A DNA stretch of 6,005 nucleotides from CAZQYB01 sp964582985 (GTDB lineage: Bacteria > Planctomycetota > Phycisphaerae > Sedimentisphaerales > Anaerobacaceae). Shown piece by piece: positions 1-4,804 of the stretch. The position numbers and the translations under genes were made by a program. Within the stretch, counting starts at the first letter, position 1, and every line of letters begins with the position of its first letter. The notes under the pieces were generated by a model. That model did not search any database, was not told where the DNA came from, and worked only from the letters and a program-made list of their open reading frames with translations. The stretch lies in assembly GCA_964582985.1 (NCBI GenBank), contig CAZOUM010000103.1, positions 1 to 6,005 on the forward strand, read 5' to 3'.

Positions 1-127
1 AAAGCTGCTCAGCTTGCCGGCCCTTAAGATCGTCAATAGAATGGATGCCGATATTCTGCATATCCTGGGCAATAGTTTTACCAACGCCGGGAATTTGTTC
101 TAATTCTTGTAAGCTGGATGATTCCAT
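1..127 (-). CDS. Cdd1-like helix-hairpin-helix protein, N-terminal part (runs off the left edge)
   Basis: Reading the minus strand from the ATG at 127 gives 42 residues starting MESSSLQELEQIPGVGKTIA and continuing with QNIGIHSIDDLKG. The IPGVGKTIA segment is a helix-hairpin-helix (GxGxx) hairpin of the kind that binds DNA backbone non-specifically. The IGIHSIDDLKG continuation matches the small Cdd1 ('pathogenicity locus', PF11731) family as I remember it, which is usually about 90-100 residues. The cellular role of that family is not established. A weak GAGG ribosome-binding site lies about 10 bases before the ATG. The remaining half of the protein is outside the window, so any C-terminal cysteine motif cannot be checked. 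The gene points away from the rest of the window and shares no obvious operon with it. Confidence 0.75.
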   Translation of the reverse strand, partial: MESSSLQELEQIPGVGKTIAQDMQNIGIHSIDDLKGRQAEQL

Positions 128-217
128 AGAAAGGTGCCTCAGATATTATTCACCAAATACAATTCACTAATTACCGAACTGGACACGGGTGTGGCCCTCT
201 TCGTTGATATGCCGAAA

Positions 218-236
218 TCAGCCAAAATTAGGCTGA
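218..236. repeat. Inverted repeat, 6-bp stem (TCAGCC / GGCTGA)
   Basis: TCAGCC (218-223) and GGCTGA (231-236) are perfect complements around a 7-base A/T-rich loop. CCG at 212-214 and CGG at 237-239 can extend the stem beyond an AAA bulge. It lies downstream of the membrane-protein gene on the minus strand but has no clear T-run, so it is not a convincing terminator. It could be an operator or an RNA hairpin in the leader of the Cdd1-like gene. Confidence 0.5.
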
Positions 237-254
237 CGGTCCATATTCTTTAAT

Positions 255-269
255 CTCGCTACTTGCGAG
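255..269. repeat. Inverted repeat, 5-bp stem (CTCGC / GCGAG)
   Basis: CTCGC (255-259) and GCGAG (265-269) pair around a TACTT loop. The right arm overlaps the TATACT hexamer on the minus strand (273-268), so it could be an operator if that hexamer is a promoter. A 5-bp stem can occur by chance. Confidence 0.35.
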
Positions 270-438
270 TATAAAATCATACCTCTTTTAGCGAAAATGG
301 CAAGGCAATAATAATATTAAAAATCAAAATTGGCGTCAAGGGCAAAGGCGCAAGACCAAAGACACGGGATAAGCCCCCCAATCAGGTAGGGGCGAGCAAG
401 ATTCAGAATGGAGAATTGAGAAGTGAGAATTTAGAAGT

Positions 439-458
439 GATTCCGCCAGAGGCGGATC
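439..458. repeat. GC-rich hairpin repeat just after the stop of the membrane-protein gene
   Basis: TCCGCC (442-447) and GGCGGA (451-456) form a perfect 6-bp stem with an AGA loop. GA at 439-440 and TC at 457-458 can extend it past one bulged T. It starts 10 bases past the TAG (468-466) of the minus-strand gene, a typical place for a transcript-end hairpin, but no T-run follows on that strand. The same TTCCGCC-loop-GGCGGA shape is a common dispersed intergenic repeat in environmental bacterial genomes, from memory. Confidence 0.55.
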
Positions 459-465
459 TTCGATA

Positions 466-1248
466 CTATTGGGGGGGCAGTGGGGCGAGGCGCAAGAGCA
501 GTTGTTCCTTGGTGATAGTTGCTTTCTTCAGGCGGACTTTTCTTTTTTCCTGGTAGGCGTCTTTAACTCTAAAGACGGGGTCGAAGGGCTGGTTGTTTAG
601 CAGTGAGGGCCAGATTTTTGCTCGGATATCGTCTTTGTCCATGGGCTTAGTCTCGAGGCGCTTGCGATAGGCAGCTTTGGCTATTATCCTGGCAATCGGT
701 GTGATGTTCACCGCGCCGATTTTGACTTTTGTCAGGTTCAGGTTCAATAGACCGTTTTGGTCAAGAGCGGGTTTGCCAACGACGGTGACGACGAATTCGC
801 GGCCGACAACGGTTACCGCTCCCATCAGTGTGATGGTATTGGGGTCGAAGAACACTTCCGGGGCGGAATAGGCGAGGTCGCCGAACTGCTTCGACCATTT
901 ATGCTTGTGTTGCCAGGCAATGGCCCCGTTAATTTTGTGCTGGTCAACGTGCAGGTCAAACGGGTCGTCAAGCTGGAGGCCGTTATTGATGGTTTCGCCC
1001 AGGTGGTGCGTCAGATATTTTGGAACCCGTTTTTCATCTACAACTTCAGGGGGATTGTAGCGGCCGGGCCTGTGCAATAACAATAAAAGAATCGTAATAA
1101 CCACTGCCAGCAGGGCTGCGAGGCAGCAGAGGCGGCGGAGCTTTTTTCTGAATTTTCTTTTTTTGCGGACCTCGGGCCCAAGGTCCTTGGGCCCCAAGTC
1201 TTTCAAATTTGCCGCGTCTGGCTTAAATTGTGCCTTGCCGGAAGTCAT
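466..1248 (-). CDS. Single-pass membrane protein of unknown function
   Basis: A 260-residue protein. I chose the ATG at 1248 because the longer frame relies on a TTG at 1341 that would overlap the start of pyrF. Residues 1-27 are hydrophilic and contain two tandem KDLGP units. Residues 28-39 are strongly basic (RKKRKFRKKLRR). Residues 40-58 form one hydrophobic segment (LCCLAALLAVVITILLLLL), so the N-terminus should face the cytoplasm and the remaining ~200 residues the outside. The outer part alternates short beta-like stretches (ITLMGAVTVVGREFVVTVVG, LLNLNLTKVKIGAV) and ends in a basic tail and LAPLPPQ. The layout resembles YpmS/DUF2140- or LmeA-type lipid-binding proteins (one membrane anchor plus a beta-rich exported domain), but I see no diagnostic motif, so this is only a hint. 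It is divergent from pyrF, with 86 bp between the starts. The ribosome-binding site is weak or absent. Confidence 0.8.
   Translation of the reverse strand: MTSGKAQFKPDAANLKDLGPKDLGPEVRKKRKFRKKLRRLCCLAALLAVVITILLLLLHRPGRYNPPEVVDEKRVPKYLTHHLGETINNGLQLDDPFDLHVDQHKINGAIAWQHKHKWSKQFGDLAYSAPEVFFDPNTITLMGAVTVVGREFVVTVVGKPALDQNGLLNLNLTKVKIGAVNITPIARIIAKAAYRKRLETKPMDKDDIRAKIWPSLLNNQPFDPVFRVKDAYQEKRKVRLKKATITKEQLLLRLAPLPPQ
1174..1194. repeat. 21-bp perfect palindrome inside the membrane-protein gene
   Basis: A 10-base arm (1174-1183, GGGCCCAAGG) and its exact complement (1185-1194, CCTTGGGCCC) flank a single central T. On the coding strand it spans the junction of a tandem 15-bp repeat encoding KDLGP twice, just before the basic stretch that precedes the membrane segment. 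Confidence 0.85.
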
Positions 1249-1255
1249 CTGTGCG

Positions 1256-1261
1256 ATTATA
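1256..1261 (-). promoter_or_regulatory. Candidate -10 box of the membrane-protein gene
   Basis: The minus strand reads a perfect TATAAT (1261-1256), ending 7 bases before the ATG at 1248. No good -35 box is found 16-18 bases upstream. If real, the transcript would begin at or next to the start codon, which would fit the missing ribosome-binding site (leaderless mRNA). Confidence 0.3.
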
Positions 1262-1275
1262 GTGATTAACAGGCC

Positions 1276-1294
1276 CGGTAAAAAGCGTTTTCCG
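1276..1294. repeat. Imperfect inverted repeat between divergent genes
   Basis: CGG-T-AAAA (1276-1283) pairs with TTTTCCG (1288-1294), with one bulged T and a four-base loop. It lies in the 86-bp divergent region between the membrane-protein gene and pyrF, so it is a possible operator or leader hairpin. Clear plus-strand -10/-35 boxes for pyrF were not found. Confidence 0.3.
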
Positions 1295-1334
1295 ACGGGT
1301 TGGAAGCTTTCTGTGTGAAAAAGGGATTGGCTAA

Positions 1335-2288
1335 ATGGCAAGTCATTTTGGGGACCGGCTTTGTGATGCGGTAAAGGGTAAGGGCACGCCTTTGGTTGTT
1401 GGGCTGGACCCTGTTTATAGACGGCTGCCCTGGGCGATAGTGAGCCATCACAATATGGATGATGAGTACGACGTGGCGGCTGCGGTGGATGCGATATTCG
1501 ATTTTTGCACGCAGACGATGCGAATTGTTGCGCCGATGGTGCCGGCGGTGAAGATGAACATCGCGTTTTTCGAAAAGTATTTCTGGGAGGGGATAGAAAC
1601 TTACTATGCGCTGATTTCCGAGGCGGACGAACTGGGGTTGGAGATAATCGGCGATGTGAAGCGCGGTGACATAGGACACACGGCGGAGCTTTACGCGACT
1701 GCTCATCTGGAGAATCCGGAGCTGGCGGGCTTGGAGGACACGCTTGCTCCGGATGCCATTACGGTTAACGGCTTTGCAGGAGTCGATGCGATAGAGCCGT
1801 TTGCGGAGATAGCCGATGAGCAGGGCAAGGGTATTTTCGTGTGGGTGCGTTCGAGCAATCCGTCGGCAGCGGCGATTCAGGATTTTGCCGGTGCCGATGG
1901 GCAAATGATGTATGAAAGAATCGCTGAAGTTGTCGCGCAAGTTGCAAACAAGCCTGAGCGAATCGGCAAGAAGGGCTACAGCAATGTGGGGATGGTGGTA
2001 GGCGGCACTGCGCCGGAGGTCACGAGGTCGCTGCGAGAAAAGTATGATAAAGTGTGGTTTCTTGTGCCGGGCTACGGCTCACAGGGTGCCTCGGCGGCGG
2101 ACTGTGTGCGGTTTTGCAAACCTGACGGCAACGGAGCGTTGATTAACGCATCGCGGTCGATAATCTACGCCTATGAGAAGCCGAAGTACAAAGACCAATT
2201 CGGCGACGACTGGAAGCGATGCGTTGAGCAGGCGGTCATCGATGCGAAGCTTGACCTGGCAAATGCAATGGCAAGTCGTATCTCGTGA
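1335..2288 (+). CDS. pyrF: Orotidine-5'-phosphate decarboxylase (class 2)
   Basis: Catalyses decarboxylation of OMP to UMP, the last step of de novo pyrimidine synthesis, in the cytoplasm. The 317-residue product carries the family motifs in order. GLDP at 23-26 supplies the ribose-binding Asp and VKMN at 72-75 the Lys. The catalytic DVKRGDIG at 107-114 has the D-x-K-x-x-D triad (Asp107, Lys109, Asp112). VNGFAGVDA follows at 144-152, GMVVGGTAPE at 219-228, the phosphate loop VPGYGSQGA at 244-252 and NASRSIIYA at 271-279. The length exceeds the ~230-residue class-1 enzymes and fits the longer class-2 (mycobacterial-type) group. An AAGGGA ribosome-binding site at 1321-1326, 8 bases before the ATG, fixes the start. 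No other pyr gene is visible, so it appears to stand alone. It is more GC-rich, with more G/C-ending codons, than the toxin-antitoxin genes downstream. Confidence 0.96.
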   Translation: MASHFGDRLCDAVKGKGTPLVVGLDPVYRRLPWAIVSHHNMDDEYDVAAAVDAIFDFCTQTMRIVAPMVPAVKMNIAFFEKYFWEGIETYYALISEADELGLEIIGDVKRGDIGHTAELYATAHLENPELAGLEDTLAPDAITVNGFAGVDAIEPFAEIADEQGKGIFVWVRSSNPSAAAIQDFAGADGQMMYERIAEVVAQVANKPERIGKKGYSNVGMVVGGTAPEVTRSLREKYDKVWFLVPGYGSQGASAADCVRFCKPDGNGALINASRSIIYAYEKPKYKDQFGDDWKRCVEQAVIDAKLDLANAMASRIS

Positions 2289-2302
2289 ATCGCATCTCAT
2301 AA

Positions 2303-2358
2303 GAGTTGAAAAGTTAAAACTAAAAATGTAAAACTGAAGTGTAAAATTCAAAAGTAGA
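2303..2358. repeat. Degenerate A-rich short-period repeat
   Basis: After pyrF the sequence runs through variants of an 8-9 base A-rich unit (AAGTTAAAA, AAATGTAAAA, AAGTGTAAAA, TTCAAAAG). It codes for nothing in either direction. It resembles, in texture only, the purine-rich run at about 400-440. No strong terminator hairpin for pyrF is visible here. Confidence 0.45.
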
Positions 2359-2364
2359 TTTTTC

Positions 2365-2393
2365 TTGCCTCCCGCCGGTAACGATTCTATATT
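2365..2393 (+). promoter_or_regulatory. Candidate sigma-70-type promoter of mntA-hepT
   Basis: TTGCCT (2365-2370) and TATATT (2388-2393) are separated by exactly 17 bases, with 4 of 6 and 5 of 6 matches to the consensus boxes. Transcription would start near 2400, giving a leader of about 30 bases before the mntA ATG at 2432. Confidence 0.5.
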
Positions 2394-2431
2394 ATTTCAC
2401 AGAGCAGTGGCTTTGTATGGTATGAAATGCT

Positions 2432-2743
2432 ATGGTCGGCCTTATCGAAGAGAATTACGAAGTACTCAAAAGTCTGTGTGTGCGGTATCGGGTCCGGCGT
2501 CTTGAACTATTCGGCTCGGCTTTGACGGGCAATAATTTCGACCCCGAAAGAAGTGATTTGGATTTTCTCGTTGAATTTCTGCCGCTAAAACAGGGTGAAT
2601 ATGCCGATGCGTATTTCGGTTTGCTCGAAGCCATTGAGAGCCTCTTTAACAAAGACATTGATTTGGTAATGACCGGTGCCATAAAAAATCTGTATTTTCT
2701 CGAATCGATTAATAAAAATCGGAAGGTGCTCTATGCAGCTTGA
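2432..2743 (+). CDS. mntA: MntA-type nucleotidyltransferase (antitoxin of a HepT/MntA pair)
   Basis: A 103-residue minimal nucleotidyltransferase. In the studied HepT/MntA systems this protein neutralises the HEPN toxin by transferring AMP groups to a toxin tyrosine. The active site is visible as LFGSALTGNNFDPERSDLDF: Gly28-Ser29, then Asp42 and Asp44, followed by LVEF; a third acidic pair, KDIDLV, sits at 74-79. There are 12 residues between GS and DxD rather than the 10 of the textbook GSX10DXD motif, as in the subgroup with an FDPE stretch. Only the ATG at 2432 works: the upstream in-frame ATG at 2417 is followed at once by a stop. There is no clear ribosome-binding site. The gene overlaps hepT by 11 bp. 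Confidence 0.88.
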   Translation: MVGLIEENYEVLKSLCVRYRVRRLELFGSALTGNNFDPERSDLDFLVEFLPLKQGEYADAYFGLLEAIESLFNKDIDLVMTGAIKNLYFLESINKNRKVLYAA

Positions 2744-3077
2744 ATCCAAAAAACTGCTGGAAGACATCCGACAGGCCTGCGAGCATATCTTAGAGTTCAC
2801 CAAAGACAAAACGTTAAGTGATTATGCCGGCGATGTGCTGCTGCGCAGCGGCGTCGAGAGGCAGTTTGAGATTATCGGTGAAGCTCTGAACCGATTGACC
2901 AAAACCGAACCCGATGCAGTGAATCAAATCAGTCATTACAAGCGTGTTATTTCCTTCCGCAATATCCTGATTCACGGTTATGACATTGTGGAAGAGACTA
3001 TTGTCTGGGATGTGGCAACAAAGGATTTACCTGTACTCTATAAGCAAGTTCAGATTTTGCTCGGCAAGAAAGATTAA
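2733..3077 (+). CDS. hepT: HepT-type HEPN ribonuclease toxin (DUF86)
   Basis: A 114-residue, all-helical HEPN protein. Family members are toxins whose dimers cut RNA. The catalytic motif is RNILIHGY at 76-83, an intact RX4HXY: Arg76 and His81 for catalysis, and Tyr83 in the position that MntA AMPylates in studied pairs. Typical DUF86 features precede it: a helix ending in HILEFTKDKTLSDYAGD (18-34) and ERQFEIIGEALNRL (42-55). The start at 2733 lies inside the end of mntA, with a strong GGAAGG ribosome-binding site at 2721-2726, so translation is probably coupled. With all key residues present the toxin looks functional. No terminator is seen after it. Confidence 0.9.
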   Translation: MQLESKKLLEDIRQACEHILEFTKDKTLSDYAGDVLLRSGVERQFEIIGEALNRLTKTEPDAVNQISHYKRVISFRNILIHGYDIVEETIVWDVATKDLPVLYKQVQILLGKKD

Positions 3078-3100
3078 CAACAAAGGATAAAAAGTTTAAT

Positions 3101-3130
3101 TTGACACCTGCACAGATACAGGGGAAAAAT
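3101..3130 (+). promoter_or_regulatory. Candidate promoter upstream of murD
   Basis: A perfect TTGACA lies at 3101-3106. The best -10 candidate is AAAAAT at 3125-3130 (4 of 6 matches, 18-base spacing), so the element is only half convincing. It would give murD its own transcript, independent of mntA-hepT. Confidence 0.35.
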
Positions 3131-3148
3131 CAGCCGTACAGAGTGCAG
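3108..3148. repeat. Inverted repeat in the murD leader
   Basis: CTGCAC (3108-3113) and GTGCAG (3143-3148) are perfect 6-base complements around 29 bases that also contain two TACAG direct repeats (3117-3121, 3137-3141). It overlaps the candidate -10 box, so it could be an operator or an mRNA stem. Confidence 0.3.
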
Positions 3149-3183
3149 AAATACGAATAAAACTCAATTCGAAATGTTAAACT

Positions 3184-4677
3184 GTGAATAAAGAATTCTT
3201 CGCCGGCAAAAAGGTTCTTGTTATGGGGCTGGGGCGGTTCGGGGGGGGAGTTGATGTCACTAAGTTTGCATGCGACGCCGGCGCTGAAGTAATAGTAACT
3301 GATTTAGCATCGGCCGATGACCTTAGCGATTCTATCAAACAGCTCGAAGAATGTCCCCGGATTAAATATCACCTCGGCTGCCACAACGTGCCCGATTTTG
3401 AGCAGTCTGATATTGTCGTAGTTAATCCTGCGGTTACTCCCGACAACAAGTTTCTCGAACGTGCCAGAGAACGCAACAAATTCATTACCTCGCAAATAAG
3501 CATCTTCTTCGAGCTGTGTCCTGCGCGAATAATCGGCATTACGGGAGCGAATGGCAAGAGCACAACTGCTGCGCTGACAACTCATTTGCTCAAGGCAGCG
3601 ATTGATAAAAGCATTAGGTCCAAAGAAGATGTCATTGCGAGCGAAGCGAAGCAATCTCAAAGTACGCGATACGCAATACGAGATACGAGATACGAAAAAG
3701 TTTGGTTGAGCGGCAATATCGGCAATGAGCCGCTGTTGATTGTGGTAGACCAAATCAGCCCGAATGACTTGGTTGTGCTGGAACTATCAAGTTTTCAGAT
3801 TGAGCAACTTGCACAAATCGAGAAAGCACCACAGGTCGCACTGTTGACGAACCTTACGCCGAATCATCTCGACCGCTACGGCACATTCGCTAACTATTGC
3901 GCAGCTAAGGAAAACATCTTCAAGTTCCAGCAGCTAAACGAAAATGAGCCTGCTGTTTGTGTATTCAATGCTGAAGATGAAGTTGGAGTCGAATGGTTTG
4001 AGAAATACAAGAGCGATAAAGGCAGGGTCTGCATCAAATTTTCGGCAAATGATGTAAGCGAAGAGATGCGAGAACAATTTGGTCTTCCCGGGCGGGCTAA
4101 TGTTTCGAATCTGTCTGCTGCAATTGCTGTGGCAAAGTATTTCGGCGTGACGGCTGAACAAATAAAAGATTGCCTGCCTGGATTTCAGGCGCTGCCGCAT
4201 CGGCTGGAATTGGTGGCGGAGATAGATGGGGTCAGGTGGTATAACGATTCCAAAGCCACCACGCCGGAAGGCGCGATTACTGCGCTGGAAGCATTTGATA
4301 GGCCGAAGATTATTATTGCCGGCGGATACGATAAGCATATACCCTTTGACGAACTTGGGGAAAAGATAGTCAAAGAGGCCAAAGCCGCTATTCTAATCGG
4401 CCAAACCGCCGACAAAATCGCTTCGTCAATACGCAAGTCATTGCGAGAAGCGAAGCAACGAAGCAATCTCGACCAACGAGTGACGAGCGACGAGCGACGA
4501 GCGACGAAAATTCGGATTGTCAACTCCTTACCCGAAGCCATCGAGCAAGCGAGACAGCTTGCGGTCGCCGGTGACGTTGTTTTGCTAAGTCCCGCCTGTG
4601 CGAGTTATGATATGTTCGATAATTTCGAGCACCGCGGCCGAGAGTTTACCAAACTCGTGCGCCAAATCAGCGATTGA
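3184..4677 (+). CDS. murD: UDP-N-acetylmuramoyl-alanine--D-glutamate ligase carrying two repeat-derived inserts
   Basis: Adds D-glutamate to UDP-MurNAc-L-Ala using ATP in the cytoplasmic stage of peptidoglycan synthesis. The 497 residues show the Mur-ligase order. A Rossmann-like N-domain (KKVLVMGLGRFGGG, 9-22) is followed by the ATP P-loop GITGANGKSTT (118-128), SGNIG (176-180) and ELSSFQ (200-205). TNLTPNHLDRYGTF (222-235) and YCAAKENIF (238-246, with the likely carbamylated Lys) come next, then LPGRANVSN (301-309), LPHRLE (337-342), NDSKATTPEGA (354-364) and LLSPACASYDMFDNFEHRG (467-485). Against the usual ~450 residues the excess lies at about 143-171 and 415-441; both stretches are encoded by dispersed-repeat DNA. 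The usual HN of GxHNxxN is Ala305-Asn306. The start is GTG at 3184 with no clear ribosome-binding site. No other cell-wall gene adjoins it, so it sits outside a dcw cluster. Confidence 0.95.
   Translation: MNKEFFAGKKVLVMGLGRFGGGVDVTKFACDAGAEVIVTDLASADDLSDSIKQLEECPRIKYHLGCHNVPDFEQSDIVVVNPAVTPDNKFLERARERNKFITSQISIFFELCPARIIGITGANGKSTTAALTTHLLKAAIDKSIRSKEDVIASEAKQSQSTRYAIRDTRYEKVWLSGNIGNEPLLIVVDQISPNDLVVLELSSFQIEQLAQIEKAPQVALLTNLTPNHLDRYGTFANYCAAKENIFKFQQLNENEPAVCVFNAEDEVGVEWFEKYKSDKGRVCIKFSANDVSEEMREQFGLPGRANVSNLSAAIAVAKYFGVTAEQIKDCLPGFQALPHRLELVAEIDGVRWYNDSKATTPEGAITALEAFDRPKIIIAGGYDKHIPFDELGEKIVKEAKAAILIGQTADKIASSIRKSLREAKQRSNLDQRVTSDERRATKIRIVNSLPEAIEQARQLAVAGDVVLLSPACASYDMFDNFEHRGREFTKLVRQISD
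3631..3697 (+). repeat. Composite repeat, copy 1, inserted in frame in murD
   Basis: A core at 3631-3658 (GTCATTGCGAG...GCAATCTC, with ATTGC/GCAAT as ends of a weak inverted repeat) is followed by five 7-bp units (TACGCGA, TACGCAA, TACGAGA, TACGAGA, TACGAAA) at 3663-3697. The translation is VIASEAKQS and then TRYAIRDTRYE, peptides I recognise as products of dispersed intergenic repeats, not of Mur ligases. It fills the loop between the P-loop helix and SGNIG. Relative to E. coli MurD, as I remember it, this loop is 30 residues longer. Confidence 0.85.
4437..4505 (+). repeat. Composite repeat, copy 2, inserted in frame in murD
   Basis: The same architecture as the copy at 3631-3697. The core at 4437-4470 begins GTCATTGCGAG and ends GCAATCTC. 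Four 7-bp units (GAGTGAC, then GAGCGAC three times) follow at 4478-4505. Compared with the first copy, the core has lost two bases (GAGCGAAG to GAGAAG) and duplicated eight (CGAAGCAA), a net +6 that keeps the frame. It encodes KSLREAKQRSNL and RVTSDERRATK, in a loop of the C-terminal domain before KIRIVNSLPEA. Confidence 0.82.
4618..4672 (+). repeat. Direct repeat, left copy (3' end of murD)
   Basis: These 55 bases, encoding DNFEHRGREFTKLV-RQIS of MurD, recur at 5536-5590 with 50 identical positions by hand count. The differences are one silent T/C change and a block of four bases (GCCA versus AAGG). The two copies bracket the second nucleotidyltransferase-HEPN pair. Confidence 0.9.
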
Positions 4678-4709
4678 TTATTAGCGGATTGTTGAAATTG
4701 CAAAAGTTG

Positions 4710-4738
4710 TAGACAAAGCCGTACGGCGGGTGTAAAGT
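4710..4738 (+). promoter_or_regulatory. Candidate promoter of the second nucleotidyltransferase-HEPN pair
   Basis: TAGACA (4710-4715, 5 of 6) and TAAAGT (4733-4738, 4 of 6) are spaced by 17 bases, in the 127-bp gap between murD and the next start. The leader would be about 60 bases long. Confidence 0.4.
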
Positions 4739-4804
4739 TATAAGTAGGTTGGAATGGACGATTTGTTGAAAGAAGCAAGTTAGATGTGTAGGGTGGTAAT
4801 TGAA

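Larger units (their letters stand above)
128..465. other. Gene-free stretch with small hairpins and degenerate repeats
   Basis: About 340 bases between two minus-strand genes with no credible open frame on either strand. It holds three perfect short inverted repeats (218-236, 255-269, 442-456) and, at about 400-440, a degenerate purine-rich run built from variants of GAGAATT/GAGAAGTGA. A TATACT hexamer on the minus strand (273-268) could be a -10 box for the Cdd1-like gene, but no matching -35 box is visible. No tRNA or known riboswitch fold was recognised. Confidence 0.6.

Noticed and set aside
757..1080. Plus-strand open frames at 677-871 and 757-1080
   Set aside because: They are antisense to the membrane-protein gene, whose hydrophobic segment and coherent composition support it as the real one; no ribosome-binding site or family match was seen.
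1249..1341. Longer N-terminus of the membrane protein from TTG at 1341
   Set aside because: It would overlap the pyrF start and needs a rare start codon, and the extra 31 residues run across the pyrF ribosome-binding site.
1266..1940. Minus-strand open frame of 224 residues opposite pyrF
   Set aside because: It lies antisense to a confidently identified pyrF. Its Arg/His-rich composition is typical of a shadow frame and it has no recognisable domain.
3663..3697. Heptamer runs in murD as a CRISPR array
   Set aside because: The units are 7 bp with no spacers, which is a simple tandem repeat, not repeat-spacer structure.
3607..3700. murD as a frameshifted or chimeric pseudogene because of the odd internal peptide
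   Set aside because: The frame is open from 3184 to 4677 with correct Mur-ligase motifs on both sides of each insert, so the odd segments are inserts and not frameshifts.
3304..3753. Minus-strand open frames within murD (3304-3753, 3934-4338, 4185-4541)
   Set aside because: murD is unmistakable on the plus strand. Parts of these frames translate the dispersed repeat in reverse (for example LRLLRFARND), a well-known source of false proteins.
4666..4680. AATCA/TGATT inverted repeat at the murD stop as a terminator
   Set aside because: The stem is five weak A/T-rich pairs with no T-run, so it would not terminate transcription.
4784..4804. Upstream ATG at 4784 as start of the second nucleotidyltransferase
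   Set aside because: It adds seven residues without family character and has a poorer ribosome-binding site than the ATG at 4805. It cannot be fully excluded.
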